Origin: Streptomyces sp. NBC_01244
Lineage (GTDB): Bacteria > Actinomycetota > Actinomycetes > Streptomycetales > Streptomycetaceae
DNA length: 64,000 bases
Assembly: GCF_035987325.1 (NCBI RefSeq)
Contig: NZ_CP108488.1
Span: 7,006,001-7,070,000 of the forward strand
Direction of reading: 5' to 3'
Shown: in pieces, positions 33,480-42,857 of the stretch
Position numbering within the stretch: the stretch's first letter is position 1
Layout of the letters: every line of letters begins with the position of its first letter
Notes under the pieces: model-generated
Told to the model about the DNA's origin: nothing
Seen by the model: the letters and a program-made list of their open reading frames with translations, nothing else
Databases searched by the model: none
Translations under genes and position numbers: made by a program

Positions 33480-34307
33480 TTAGCCCGCGGGGGCGGCCGA
33501 GGGGGCGGTGGGCTCGGTGTGCCGTGCTTCCGTCGCCGCGATCACCCTCTGCCGGGCCAGCCGCCGGGCCTGCCTGAGCTTCACGTCGGCCAGGAGGAGG
33601 GGGAGGTACCAGAGCCAGCCCCATACGCTGTAGGACAGCACCCCGCTCAGCACCAGCGCCTTGTTGGTGGCCAGGACCAGCCCGAACGTGACGACGTACG
33701 AGGCCACCCGGTGACGGATCACGAGCCGGAGCGGTGCCCGCCAGCGGCCGGCCAGCAGTTCCATCGCGGCCGTCACCTCGGCTGTCCGCAGGTCCTCGGG
33801 ATGGGCGGGCGCCCGGCCGCCCTGCTCCAGTGCGATGGCGACATCGGCGCTGTGGGAGGTCAGAGCCGCCCGCTCGGCCCGCGCGGTGGACGTCTTCTCC
33901 CGCAGGTCCTGCCAGTAGCCCCGCCCGGCCCAGCTCAGCGCGTCCTCCACACGGGCCGCTTCGGGCGACCCGGGTGGCGCCAGCTCGGCGATCCGCTCCT
34001 TGAGCGGACCCACCTTGCCGCCGCGCCGCGGATGCGTCCAGTTGTCGGCCCGCAGGCAGAGCTCCAGGTACGAGACGAGCAGTCCGAGGTCGTCGGGCCA
34101 CCGTGCGAGCCCCGCCGTGTAGGCCGCCTCCGCCTCCGCGTCGTGGTCGTCCTCGTCCTCCGCGGCGTGCGCGAGTCCGAGCCACCGGTAGAGCACCGGA
34201 TCGGGGCCGAGCTCGGCCAGGCCGGATTCGGCCAGGGTCCGAACCTTGGTGAAGCCGCCCACCGCGAAGAGCTCCTCGCAGCGTACGGCGTAGTCGTCGT
34301 GTGTCAT
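33480..34307 (-). CDS. TPR-like protein with a C-terminal membrane hairpin
   Basis: 275 residues from ATG 34307. The first ~110 residues are TPR/Sel1-like helices (LYRWLGLAHAAED, AYTAGLARWPDDLGLLVSYLELCLRA). The middle is a charged helical linker (about 120-180). The C-terminus has two TM helices (SYVVTFGLVLATNKALVL and YSVWGWLWYLPLLLADV) and a basic tail. Probably a cytoplasmic protein tethered to the membrane that mediates protein contacts. Its stop codon TTA (33480-33482 on the plus strand) is the last three bases of an IS inverted repeat, so the extreme C-terminus may have been reshaped by insertion. Confidence 0.7.
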   Translation of the reverse strand: MTHDDYAVRCEELFAVGGFTKVRTLAESGLAELGPDPVLYRWLGLAHAAEDEDDHDAEAEAAYTAGLARWPDDLGLLVSYLELCLRADNWTHPRRGGKVGPLKERIAELAPPGSPEAARVEDALSWAGRGYWQDLREKTSTARAERAALTSHSADVAIALEQGGRAPAHPEDLRTAEVTAAMELLAGRWRAPLRLVIRHRVASYVVTFGLVLATNKALVLSGVLSYSVWGWLWYLPLLLADVKLRQARRLARQRVIAATEARHTEPTAPSAAPAG

Positions 34308-34359
34308 GGTTCCCGCCCCAGTCGATCAGTACGGTTACTTTCAGCCACACGAACCCGCT

Positions 34360-34512
34360 CGTCAAGGTCAGACCTGGCCCGTCCACGAAGAGCTCGATCC
34401 CGGTGATGAAGACGCTCTCCCGCGAGGCCAGGAACAGGGCCGCCGCGGCCACCTCCTCGGCGCCGCTCTGCGGGCGGTTGGACATTCCGATCCATACCGA
34501 CTCGGAAGACAC
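34360..34512 (-). pseudogene. Short-chain dehydrogenase, C-terminal fragment
   Basis: The minus strand encodes GAEEVAAAALFLASRESVFI followed by TGIELFVDGPG, the characteristic end of classical SDR oxidoreductases (EEVA..A.FLASD.S.F.TG..L.VDGG). No Rossmann domain or catalytic YxxxK is present upstream. It is a relic abutting the TPR-like gene. Confidence 0.75.
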
Positions 34513-34936
34513 GCGCCGCTGCGGCAGTCGTGGTCGTGGAACTCGCGCGAGCGTTGATCCGTGGAGGAGGTGCTTGACCTGCTCGGTTAGGAATGACAGC
34601 TGCCGAAATTGACGGCCTTGGACAACGCCTGATCATTACGGAGCGTGAGGCAGGCCCTTGGGGTTACGAGTTGTTACGCACCTCGTAACCCCATGTACGA
34701 CTCTGCCCGGAAACCCTCCCCGGCAGACGCGGCTGTCAGGAGTGCAAGGGCTGGGAGGGCCGCACGTTCAAGGACAACCGAGCCGAGCTCGCGGGAACCC
34801 CCGCGGTCGTTCCCGTCCCACGGCCGGCCCCCGACACGCCGGAGCCGGCCTGCGCGCACGGGAGACCTTCGTGGAAGAACTGTTCGACGCGCTGCTGGAT
34901 GAACTGGGCTTCCCTGAAACCGCCCACTCCGCACCG
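34513..34936. other. 424-bp non-coding stretch with an operator-like palindrome
   Basis: No supported gene. It holds the perfect inverted repeat 34660-34692, probably the former control region of the broken SDR gene, and ends at an IS-type terminal repeat. Confidence 0.45.
34660..34692. promoter_or_regulatory. Perfect 11-bp inverted repeat with internal third half-site
   Basis: GGGGTTACGAG (34660-34670) and CTCGTAACCCC (34682-34692) are exact complements separated by 11 bases; the spacer contains another GTTACG. The repeated half-site GTTACG suits a TetR- or MarR-like regulator binding cooperatively. No regulator gene remains nearby, only an SDR fragment. Confidence 0.55.
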
Positions 34937-34959
34937 CAGCCATAAGAAACGACGTCTAA
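34937..34959 (-). repeat. Third copy of the IS5-like terminal inverted repeat
   Basis: On the minus strand it reads TTAGACGTCGTTTCTTATGG, matching the left end at 32189 (shared ...GACGTCGT and TCTTATGG) more closely than the repeat at 33461-33482 does. It may be the end of a second insertion or the true right end of a longer unit carrying 32.2-34.96 kb. Confidence 0.6.
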
Positions 34960-35051
34960 GCTTGTTCTTTTTCTTCCGGCCTCGAACGGTGTCTCGAACT
35001 GAGTCGCTCACCTGGGAATTCGCCGGACGTGGGAGCGGCCTTCGTCTGATC

Positions 35052-36539
35052 ATGTGCTCCGACCAAGGTGCACGTGACCACGACGAAGGCCGTGAAGTGA
35101 GTCTGCTGCCTGATGCTGTTCGGAGGGAAGCGTTCGCGGAAGCGTCACGCTTCCGGGGTGAGTTCTATGAGTGTCTGACCGCTCGGCGTGACGAACTGTT
35201 CGAGCTGACGGACGCGGTGTTGTGCGTCGACGGGCCGGTGGTCTCGCCGGTGGACCTGACGCTGGTGCCTGAGCACCGTCGTGGGCACGGAGCGTTGTAC
35301 GGAGCCCTCAACCATGGCCGGATCGACGTCGACAGGTTGCGGTCCTTGCTGGCCGACATGCCCCTGCCGCGCTTCGACGGTGGTCGTCTGGTGCTGGCGG
35401 TCGATGTGTCGCCGTGGCTGCGGTCGGACGTGCCGTGCTCGGCGGACCGGCTGTTCTGCCATGTTTACGGCCGAGCGAAGTCCGCGTCGCAGTTCATCCC
35501 GGGCTGGCCGTACTCCTTCGTCGCCGTCCTGGAGCCCGGCGCCACGTCGTGGACCGGAATCCTGGACGTGGTCCGGCTCGGGCCCGAGGACGACGCGACC
35601 GCAGTCACCGCAGCCCAGCTCAGGGCCGTGGCCGAACGGCTCATCGCAGCCGGCCAGTGGACGCCCGGAGACCCGGACATCACGATCGTCATGGACGCCG
35701 GCTACGACGTCACCCGCCTGGCCTGGGTGCTGCGCGATCTCCCCGTCGAGCTGGTCGGGCGGATCCGCAGCGACCGGGTGATGCGTCTGCCGAAACCACC
35801 GAGAATGCACGGCATCAATGGCCGGCCGCCCAAGCACGGGCCGGAGTTCCGCTTCGCCAAGCCCGAGACCTGGCCCTAACCGGCGATCACCACGGCCACC
35901 GACACGGTGAACTACGGAAAGGCCGAGGCCCAGGCGTGGGACCGGGTCCACCCGAGACTGACCCACCGCTCGGCCTGGCTGGACCACGACGGCGAACTCC
36001 CCATCGTCGAAGGCACCCTGGTCCGATTGAAAGTCGAGCACCTCTCGAAGGAACGAGACGCCCCGCCAGTGTGGTTGTGGTCCTCGAAGACCGGCGCCGC
36101 CCCCGCGGACGTGAACCTGTGCTGGCAGGTGTTCCTAAGGAGATTCGATCTGGAGCACACGTTCCGTTTCGGGAAACAGACGCTCGGCTGGACCACCCCG
36201 AAAGTCCGCACACCCGAGGCAGCAGACCGCTGGACCTGGCTCCTGGTCGTCGCCCACACCCAGCTCCGCCTCGCCCGGCCGCTGGCCACCGATCTCCGCC
36301 GGCCCTGGGAGAAGCCAGCCAAGCCCGAACGCCTCACCCCGGCCCGGGTCCGCCGCGGGTTCAGGAACATCCGCGCCCACCTGCTCTGCCCGGCCCGTGT
36401 TCCTCAACCAACTGGAACCGGCCCGGGACGACCCCTCGGCTCGAAGAACCGGCGGCCCGCCACCCGCTACGACGTCGGCAAAACCGTCAAACGCCCCGAG
36501 AACCTCAAGGCCATCGGCAAGCCTGGAAGATCTTGGTAG
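35052..36539 (+). pseudogene. NF041680-type transposase with one in-frame stop
   Basis: From ATG 35052, or an upstream in-frame start. Frame shows FRGEFYECLTARRDELFELT, DAVLCVDGPVVS, LVLAVDVSPWLRSD (first Asp), DITIVMDAGYDVTRLAWVLR (second Asp), FRFAKPETWP, then TAA at 35877-35879 (codon 276). It continues without any frame change: TVNYGKAEAQAWDRVHPRLT, VNLCWQVFLRRFDLEHTFRF (Glu) and LGWTTPKVRTPEAADRWTWL to TAG/TGA near 36539. The expected residue at the stop is probably Glu (WPEPA), so a single substitution made it. All catalytic regions survive on either side. Confidence 0.85.
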
Positions 36540-36596
36540 ATAAAGAAAAGCTAAGAAGAACACGGCGAGTCCCACAAGGAGGTCCGCGAGCCGGTT

Positions 36597-36876
36597 GGAC
36601 GCCCATGCGCAACCTCGCCATCGCCGCCGGCGAGGCTGGAGGTGAGCCAGCCCTGACTGCGTAGCGGGGTGATGAGGCGAGTCCAGGCCAACTGGTTTAT
36701 CCGGAGGTTGCACTTCTAATTGGTCGATCACGCCTGAAGTCCCTGCGTGGGCTCACTATTGGGGTGGCAAGTGCGCTGCTGGCGTAGGGCGACTGTCAGC
36801 CATAGGCGGTCCGGGAACGGTCCGCGGGCTGGAAACCCTTTGATCTACGACCGTCAGAGTTTTAGTCTGCGTCAGC
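36597..36876. repeat. Right copy of the ~280-bp inverted repeat
   Basis: Reverse-complement counterpart of 28765-29040; see that entry for shared blocks. It begins about 58 bp after the transposase frame ends, so it may be the downstream part of an element that once stood at both positions. The two copies are 7.6 kb apart and in opposite orientation. Confidence 0.85.
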
Positions 36877-37152
36877 CCGGTGAACGATCGCGTGAAGTGC
36901 CGGCGGTTTCGTTCGGGGGAGCCAGTCTGGTGGCTTATGTTCAGATATCTGTGATCTGACGATGCGACTGCGGTGGTCGCCATTCGAAAGTGAAGTCCTC
37001 ATCAATCATGGAATCACTTACGGCATCACTCGCTGAGCATCTTACGATCCAGCTAACCCGTATCGCTGGTGCGGATTCCAGCGATGTTTCACATCTCCCC
37101 GTGATTTCCTCGCGTTCGTTGCGGAAATCCATAGCAGAAAAGAGAGTTCATC

Positions 37153-37683
37153 GTGAATAAGGGAATCGTTCGAGTCTCTACCATTTGTTCCGCTCTGGTA
37201 GTTTTCGCGGGGGTTGTCACTGTCTCGCAGTCGGCAAGTGCTGCGCAGACCTGCACGGCGAACGGAACGGCCTTCTCCATGTTCGGCATCGTCCCCGAGG
37301 CCAGCTTGGATTCTTCGGTATGTGCCGAGGTGGTTCCGGATAACAAGGTCCGCGGTAAGGCCACGGTGGGGTGGGAATTCCTCAATGATGGTCAGTCCGA
37401 CATGACCAGTAAGCGTTTTAATTCGTTCAAGATAACCACCCGCCTGGAGAGTCGTGATGAGAGTGGCGCTGATCACGTAATACTGAGCAAGACGTGCGAT
37501 TTCACCATCGACATCAACAGCCGGCCCGTCAGCCTGCCTACGGTCTTCCAGTGCGCCACTGGGGCCCTGGCGCTTGACGGCCAGACCCGATGGTCTGGGG
37601 ATGCAACCATCGTCTATGACATCGCTGGTGACACCAAGGGAGCCGTCACGTGGCAGCTCAATGGGTCGCCGATCATGAGCTAG
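37153..37683 (+). CDS. Small secreted Cys-containing protein, unknown function
   Basis: 176 residues from GTG 37153, purine-rich AAAAGAGAG upstream. Signal peptide MNKGIVRVSTICSALVVFAG...SASA cleaved around residue 30. The mature ~146 residues contain four Cys (QTCTA, SSVCAE, KTCDF, FQCATG), suited to two disulfides, and alternating beta-strand patterns (KATVGWEF, FKITTRLES, DATIVYDI, AVTWQL), so an immunoglobulin-like sandwich is plausible. Less GC-rich than the core genes. Flanked by the inverted repeat and IS debris; no operon partner. No family recognised. Confidence 0.75.
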   Translation: MNKGIVRVSTICSALVVFAGVVTVSQSASAAQTCTANGTAFSMFGIVPEASLDSSVCAEVVPDNKVRGKATVGWEFLNDGQSDMTSKRFNSFKITTRLESRDESGADHVILSKTCDFTIDINSRPVSLPTVFQCATGALALDGQTRWSGDATIVYDIAGDTKGAVTWQLNGSPIMS

Positions 37684-38002
37684 TACTGTGACCGGATCGG
37701 TTGCGCCATTCGGATTCCCCGCGCCGCTTGGAAATGAGTTCTTCAGGCAGGGGAGAGATTCGGGCGACGCAACCGGATTCGGTTCCATGGGGTTGGAGGA
37801 CCACCCGCCCCTCTGTGAGCCTCAGGTGAATGAACGATCTCACCTGCGGCTCTGGCGTGTCCGGTGACTGGTGTGCCGTCAGGCGGGCCGGGCTGCCTCT
37901 GTCTCTGTTCGTCCGGCGTCCCCTAATGAGCTCGTGCATGGTGTCGGTGCGACGCTGGCTCGTGATCCCTGATCATGTTCGTGTGGTGGGGAACGTGCAG
38001 CG
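37684..38002. other. 319-bp intergenic stretch
   Basis: No supported gene. A minus-strand frame (37673-37939) has no ribosome site or family resemblance. Ends at the IS fragment beginning near 38003. Confidence 0.4.
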
Positions 38003-38365
38003 ATCATCAGCGACCTGAGGATCGCAGGGCTCTCAGCCGATGCGATCGCCGAACTCATTGCCGAGATAGGCCCGTTATGGCGCGAATGGCATCAGGAAGG
38101 ACTGGAGTCCAGGCCGCGGAAGCGGGCCCTCGGTGCCGGCGCGAAGCACCGGCTGGTCTTCATCGACCACAACCAGACGAACGGAGAGGGCGTTTGTGCC
38201 ATCTTCGACAACCACCTGAGCACTGCCAAGTACTTGAAGTTGAAGGTGTGCGACTACAAGGTCTCACCCACGTGTGTCACGGATGAGGGCAGCTTCACTC
38301 AGTATGCCGGCCCGGTTCGCATGCAGGTTTCCACCTACTGCGCGCAACGGCCATTGCGGTTATGA
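38003..38365 (+). pseudogene. Chimeric relic: transposase N-terminus fused in frame to a secreted-protein C-terminus
   Basis: One open frame without a start codon at its 5' end. Codons to about 38167 read ISDLRIAGLSADAIAELIAE, then IGPLWREWHQEGLESRPRKR and ALGAGAKHRLVFID, the N-terminal region of an IS5-type DDE_Tnp_4 transposase. From about 38168 it changes abruptly to NGEGVCAIFDNHLSTAKYLK, LKVCDYKVSPTCVTDEGSF, ending in TGA 38363-38365; this resembles the Cys-rich C-terminus of a small secreted protein. Both parts are truncated at the join. Expression is unlikely. Confidence 0.65.
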
Positions 38366-38684
38366 AGAACACGAAGACCTCCACCACGGCGCTCATTGAC
38401 CGCAAGGTTGACGCTCGCCCGTGCAACTGACGACCGGTCGCGGTCGCGCCCCGCAGTCGAGCATGGCGTAGGAGCCTGCGACAACGTGGTCAACGCGGAT
38501 CGTGAGGTCGAGCCGAAGTCCTTCCCGCGGGAATGATCCCTTCGTGACACCCCCGCCGTCCTAGTCGCACGGTGGGGATTCGGTGACCTGTGAATTTCCG
38601 GCACATGTCATCACCAAGTACCGGTCGGGTACTCCACGTCGGGTCCTTCCCTCTCCTTCCATGAGAGAGCGAAGATTGAACCGA
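38366..38684. other. Upstream region of giant gene 2
   Basis: About 320 bp with no supported gene; presumably carries the promoter of the giant gene. No clear Streptomyces housekeeping -10/-35 pair is obvious. Confidence 0.4.
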
Positions 38685-41600
38685 ATGACTCTGCGGCGGG
38701 CACGGATACCCGTGACCGCTGCCATCACCCTGTCGTTGGCTGCGGGTGTGGCCACCACGCCGGCCGTCGCGGCCCCGCCGCCAGCCCCGAAGCCCGCGGA
38801 CGGCTGGAGCAGCCCCTCCCCGGGGGCGCCGGGCGCCAAGCCCGAAGCCGTTCCCGAGGAGGAGCGGACTGCCACGCTCGGCAAGGACTACCGCGGTTCC
38901 AAGGACCGTGTGTGGACCACGTCCGGCGACGGCACTGGCTTCCACCTGCTGCTCGCCGACCATAAGGACGGCTATAGATGGCGCACCGCCGCCACGCTGT
39001 CCGAGCCCGGTTTCGACACCGACACCTGGATCGGCAACGCTTGTCTGACCCAGTCGGGTACGCACGCGGCCGTCGCGTACGCACCGCGTACGTTCACCAA
39101 CAAGCCCGAGCTGATGGCGCGCGGCGCGTTCACCGCGATCGTTGACCTGAAGACCGGCCGCGTGACGAAGCTGCCCCTGCAGTCCAGCCTCGGCTACTTC
39201 TCCCCGGGCTGCGGCACCGGAGACCAAGCCGTCTTCTCGCAGTTCGCCGACGAGACGGCTCCGAAGAACGAGACGCGACTCGTCACCGTGGACGCACCGA
39301 CGGCAAAATCCAACGTGCTGACGGTGCCCGGTCAGGTCACCTCGGCCATCCCCGTGAACGGCGAGATCGTCGCAGCGCAGGGCCCGAGTTTGATCAGGGT
39401 CGCAGCCGACAACAAGGTGAAGTCCATTAAGCGGACGTCGGCCGTCCCATTCCAACTGTCGGCCGACTCCGACGGCGGCGTGACGTACATCGACCGCGTT
39501 GAGGCCGGCAAGAAGCCCGTGGCCGAGAACGCTGTCATCGCCGCCGCCTCCGACGCGACGGGCTCCGTCAACCGGATCACGGCGGACGACATCAGGAAGT
39601 CCGACGGCAAGGCCGCTGGCGCCCAGGTGGCGGTCGGCAGGCTGGAGGCCTTCGACCTGGCCCGCACGTCCTCCGGGACGGTGTACGTGACCGGCAAGGC
39701 GGTCAGCCTCGGCCGGTTACCGAGTGCGTTGAAGAATCCTGGTGGCATCGCCAAAGAGGCCACGGTCTCCTCGGACGGCAAGGCCGCCGTCACGACCCGC
39801 TGGGCTGACGGGAATGACTCCCGTGTCCGGCCCGAGGACGCGCTGAGCGCCCGTACCGCCCGCACCGAGCTCAGGGTTCTGGACACGGGCAAGACCGTCG
39901 AGCTCGACGCTGTCCCACTCGCCGACCCCATTGGCGGCGAGAAGGCCGTCAAGGACGGTCAGGACACCTCCCCTGCTCTGAAGTTCGGCGCCACCCCGGC
40001 TCCGCAGGAGTCCATCGTTGCGCAGGGCGTTGCCGATGTGATCGCCGCCGCTCCAGGCAACGACACGGTAGACGCGGACCGTTACTGCTCGGTGCCGCGC
40101 AACTCCCCCCGCAAGCAGGCCTTCCAGCCCACGCCGCGGCAGGTCGAGTGGGCGGTCAACCAGACCGTCATCGGCCAGCTGAACAAGGGCGCCACGCGTC
40201 CGTCGAACTGGAAGAACACGGGCATGGCCGCGTACGCGCCGCAGACCCTGTTCCCGCTCACGACGCTGGGCGGCGACCCGAACGGCGCGCCGGACCGCGC
40301 CGACGAATGGCACGTCCCCTCGCAGGTGATGCTTGGCATCACCGCGCAGGAGTCGAACATGTGGCAGGCCACCCGCTACGCGGTGCCCGGCGTCACGGCC
40401 AACTCCCTCATCGGCAACTTCTACGGGCACAAGGTCGCCTCCAATGGCCAGCAGCAGGATCCGTGGGCCATCAACTGGGCGGATGCGGACTGTGGTTACG
40501 GCATCACGCAGGTCACCGACGGGATGCGCGTCCACGGGCGCGAGAAGAAGGGCGAGGCTCCGAAGACGACTGTCCAGCAGGAGGCCATCGCCCTCGACTA
40601 TGCGGCGAACATCGCGGCGGGTGTGAACATCCTCATCGAGAAGTGGAACTCCACCCGGCGCGATGGGATGGTCATCAACGACGGTCACCCCAAATACATC
40701 GAGAACTGGACGTACGCCCTCTGGGCTTACAATGCCGGCTACTACGCGGCCTCGACGGCGTCCCAGAACGGCGGCAAGTGGGGCGTGGGCTGGACCAACA
40801 ACCCGGCCAACCCGCTGTGGAAGGCCAACCGCACACCGTTCCTGGAGGACGCGAGCGGGGGTGACGCGTACTACCACGCGGCAAACCCCCAGCACTGGCC
40901 GTACCAGGAGAAGGTGATTGGTTGGGCCGCCCGCCCGATCTCCGCGATGGCCAAGCCGGGCACCTTCGCCCCCGGCTACCGTGCGGCATGGTGGACCACC
41001 AATCCGGACCGCACGCGGGTGATGCCTCCGATCGGGCTGTTTTGCAACGCTTCCAACAACTGCGACAAGTCCAAGATCAGTAACACCGACTCGAACAAGA
41101 CCGGCCAGGGTGCCTGCCTGCTGCCGGGCGACCCGGACACCACGAACCCGCTCTACCTGAAGTGCTGGTTCCACAGCGCCGCGAAGTGGAAGGACTGCAA
41201 GAACGCCGAGTGCGGCAACGCGGTCCACCGGTTCGACACCACCTACCCGGAGCAGCCGGACGAGAGCTCCTACCCACCGCGCTGCACCATCGGCCTGCCC
41301 GAGGGTACTTTCGTGATCGACGACCTACCAGCCGGCGTCAGCCCGGCAGGCGGTTCCCCGCGCAACTGTGCGAGCACGGATTCGGCCGGTTCCTTCCGGT
41401 TTGCCTTCGCGGGTACCAACGGCGTGTATCCGTCCAAGATCGACACGCACCAGATCGGTGCCGGATTCCGCAACCACTTCTGGTTCGCCCACACCCGAGA
41501 CAAGGCCACTGCTGACGGCAGCCGGCTGTTCGTGTCCGGCACCTGGACGCTGAACAAGCCCAACCGAGGATGGATGCGCGTCTGGACCCACATCCCGGAC

Positions 41601-42779
41601 CACGGCGCCCACACGCGTCAGGCTGCCTACCAGGTCAAGGGCACCAACTCCACGAGCCCCGTCCGTGTCCAGCCGCAGCGCGTGCTGGCCAACAAGTGGG
41701 CCGACCTCGGTGTCTTCTACTTCACCGGCACCCCGCAGGTCACCCTCGACACCAACGCCCGTGGCGGTGACGGAACCGAGGACATCGCCTGGGACGCCGT
41801 GGGCTTCCAGCCCCTCGCGGCCAAGCCGGCGAACTTCGTGGTCGCCATGGGTGACTCGTACTCCTCCGGTGAAGGCGCCTCCGTGTCGGGCGGCGGCGAC
41901 TACTACAAGGAAACTGACCTCTTCGGCACGGACAAAAAGCTGCGCAACGCCTGCCACCGGTCCAAGAACGCCTGGTCCCGTCAGGCCACCCTGCCCGGGT
42001 ACACCAAGTCGATCGGCGCGATGTCCGATGCCGCCGACGCCAGAATGGACTACCACCTGATCGCCTGCTCCGGCGCTCAGACGGAGAACATCCTCTCCAA
42101 CAGCGCGACGGGGCCGACCAACGCCGACGGGCAGAAGGGAAACCTCTCCTACGGCGAGCTCCCCCAGCTCGACAAGGGATACCTCGACCAGAACACCAGC
42201 CTGGTGACCGTGTCCATCGGCGGCAACGACGCACGGTTTGGGGACGTCCTCAAGGAGTGCGTCTTCGCGGCCGGCCTCGTTCCCTGCCAGGACGCAAAGC
42301 TCAGCGGTATGTCGGAGCCGCTCAAGGTCACCGAACCGAGGCTGATCAAGGGCCCGGTGCGATCCTCGATCCACACCACGCTCTTGGAGATCGCCAAGCG
42401 CGCACCCAACGCCAAGATCGTGCTGATGGGATACCCACCCCTCCTGTCGGGCACCGGAGGCTGCGTCCCGGGCATCGGTACGGCGGAGACCCCCTGGCTC
42501 AACGAGATCGGCGCTCTGCTGGTCAAAGAGATGAAGAACGCGGTCGCGGACGCCAAGGCGAGCGGCAATGTGAAGGCTTGGTTCTCCGACCCCACGAAAC
42601 CCTTCTACGGCCATGCGATCTGCGGCAACCCCGAGACGATCCATGGCATCGTCAACGACAAAACGCCTGGCGATGTGGGTGGTGTCCCGCCCTCGGCGCA
42701 GTCCTTCCACCCAAAGACCGCAGGTGCCCGGCTGTATGCGAACTCCCTGCAGGACACGCTGAGGAACGACGTGAAGTAG
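38685..42779 (+). CDS. Giant secreted multidomain protein 2 (transglycosylase-like plus SGNH hydrolase)
   Basis: 1364 residues from ATG 38685 (ATG 38661 adds eight residues). Signal peptide MTLRRARIPVTAAITLSLAA...AVAA. Same domain order as 23962-27981: propeller-like region (VWTTSGDGTGFHLLLADH, IGNACLTQSGTHAAVAYAP), linker, Cys plus transglycosylase-like domain with Glu556 in ITAQESNMWQATRYAVPG, CGYGITQVTDGMR, ALWAYNAGYY; golvesin-like domain ending DIAWDAVGFQPL; SGNH hydrolase with MGDSYSSGEG (Ser1058), IGGNDARF, FHPKTAGARLY. Likely exported and active on wall polymers or esters. A 13-bp hairpin and a small membrane-protein gene follow, as for the first copy. Confidence 0.85.
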   Translation: MTLRRARIPVTAAITLSLAAGVATTPAVAAPPPAPKPADGWSSPSPGAPGAKPEAVPEEERTATLGKDYRGSKDRVWTTSGDGTGFHLLLADHKDGYRWRTAATLSEPGFDTDTWIGNACLTQSGTHAAVAYAPRTFTNKPELMARGAFTAIVDLKTGRVTKLPLQSSLGYFSPGCGTGDQAVFSQFADETAPKNETRLVTVDAPTAKSNVLTVPGQVTSAIPVNGEIVAAQGPSLIRVAADNKVKSIKRTSAVPFQLSADSDGGVTYIDRVEAGKKPVAENAVIAAASDATGSVNRITADDIRKSDGKAAGAQVAVGRLEAFDLARTSSGTVYVTGKAVSLGRLPSALKNPGGIAKEATVSSDGKAAVTTRWADGNDSRVRPEDALSARTARTELRVLDTGKTVELDAVPLADPIGGEKAVKDGQDTSPALKFGATPAPQESIVAQGVADVIAAAPGNDTVDADRYCSVPRNSPRKQAFQPTPRQVEWAVNQTVIGQLNKGATRPSNWKNTGMAAYAPQTLFPLTTLGGDPNGAPDRADEWHVPSQVMLGITAQESNMWQATRYAVPGVTANSLIGNFYGHKVASNGQQQDPWAINWADADCGYGITQVTDGMRVHGREKKGEAPKTTVQQEAIALDYAANIAAGVNILIEKWNSTRRDGMVINDGHPKYIENWTYALWAYNAGYYAASTASQNGGKWGVGWTNNPANPLWKANRTPFLEDASGGDAYYHAANPQHWPYQEKVIGWAARPISAMAKPGTFAPGYRAAWWTTNPDRTRVMPPIGLFCNASNNCDKSKISNTDSNKTGQGACLLPGDPDTTNPLYLKCWFHSAAKWKDCKNAECGNAVHRFDTTYPEQPDESSYPPRCTIGLPEGTFVIDDLPAGVSPAGGSPRNCASTDSAGSFRFAFAGTNGVYPSKIDTHQIGAGFRNHFWFAHTRDKATADGSRLFVSGTWTLNKPNRGWMRVWTHIPDHGAHTRQAAYQVKGTNSTSPVRVQPQRVLANKWADLGVFYFTGTPQVTLDTNARGGDGTEDIAWDAVGFQPLAAKPANFVVAMGDSYSSGEGASVSGGGDYYKETDLFGTDKKLRNACHRSKNAWSRQATLPGYTKSIGAMSDAADARMDYHLIACSGAQTENILSNSATGPTNADGQKGNLSYGELPQLDKGYLDQNTSLVTVSIGGNDARFGDVLKECVFAAGLVPCQDAKLSGMSEPLKVTEPRLIKGPVRSSIHTTLLEIAKRAPNAKIVLMGYPPLLSGTGGCVPGIGTAETPWLNEIGALLVKEMKNAVADAKASGNVKAWFSDPTKPFYGHAICGNPETIHGIVNDKTPGDVGGVPPSAQSFHPKTAGARLYANSLQDTLRNDVK

Positions 42780-42799
42780 ACGTGAAGTAACAGCCTGAG

Positions 42800-42830
42800 G
42801 GGGGCCTGAGTATCCGTACTCAGGCCCCCT
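42800..42830 (+). terminator. Strong hairpin after giant gene 2
   Basis: GGGGGCCTGAGTA pairs perfectly with TACTCAGGCCCCC around a TCCG loop, 20 bp after the stop, followed by TGCCTTGTT. An ATG-preceding SD for the next gene comes 12 bp later. The giant gene ends with a small tandem duplication, GACGTGAAGTA twice. Confidence 0.85.
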
Positions 42831-42857
42831 GCCTTGTTCCCTGGAAGGCTACTCCCC

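Larger units (their letters stand above)
32189..33482 (+). mobile_element. IS5-like element with a passenger gene between its inverted repeats
   Basis: Left end TAAGACGTCGTATCTTATGG (32189-32208) and right end, read inward on the minus strand, TAAGACGTCGTTCCTTTTGG (33482 back to 33463): the first 11 bases are identical and about 17 of 22 match. Inside are the frameshifted transposase (32232-33055, +) and a complete 118-aa gene (33045-33401, -). Usual IS5 elements of this type are about 0.9 kb and end soon after the transposase, so the extra ~400 bp is unusual. A third copy of the end lies at 34937-34959 and could be an alternative right end. Confidence 0.65.
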
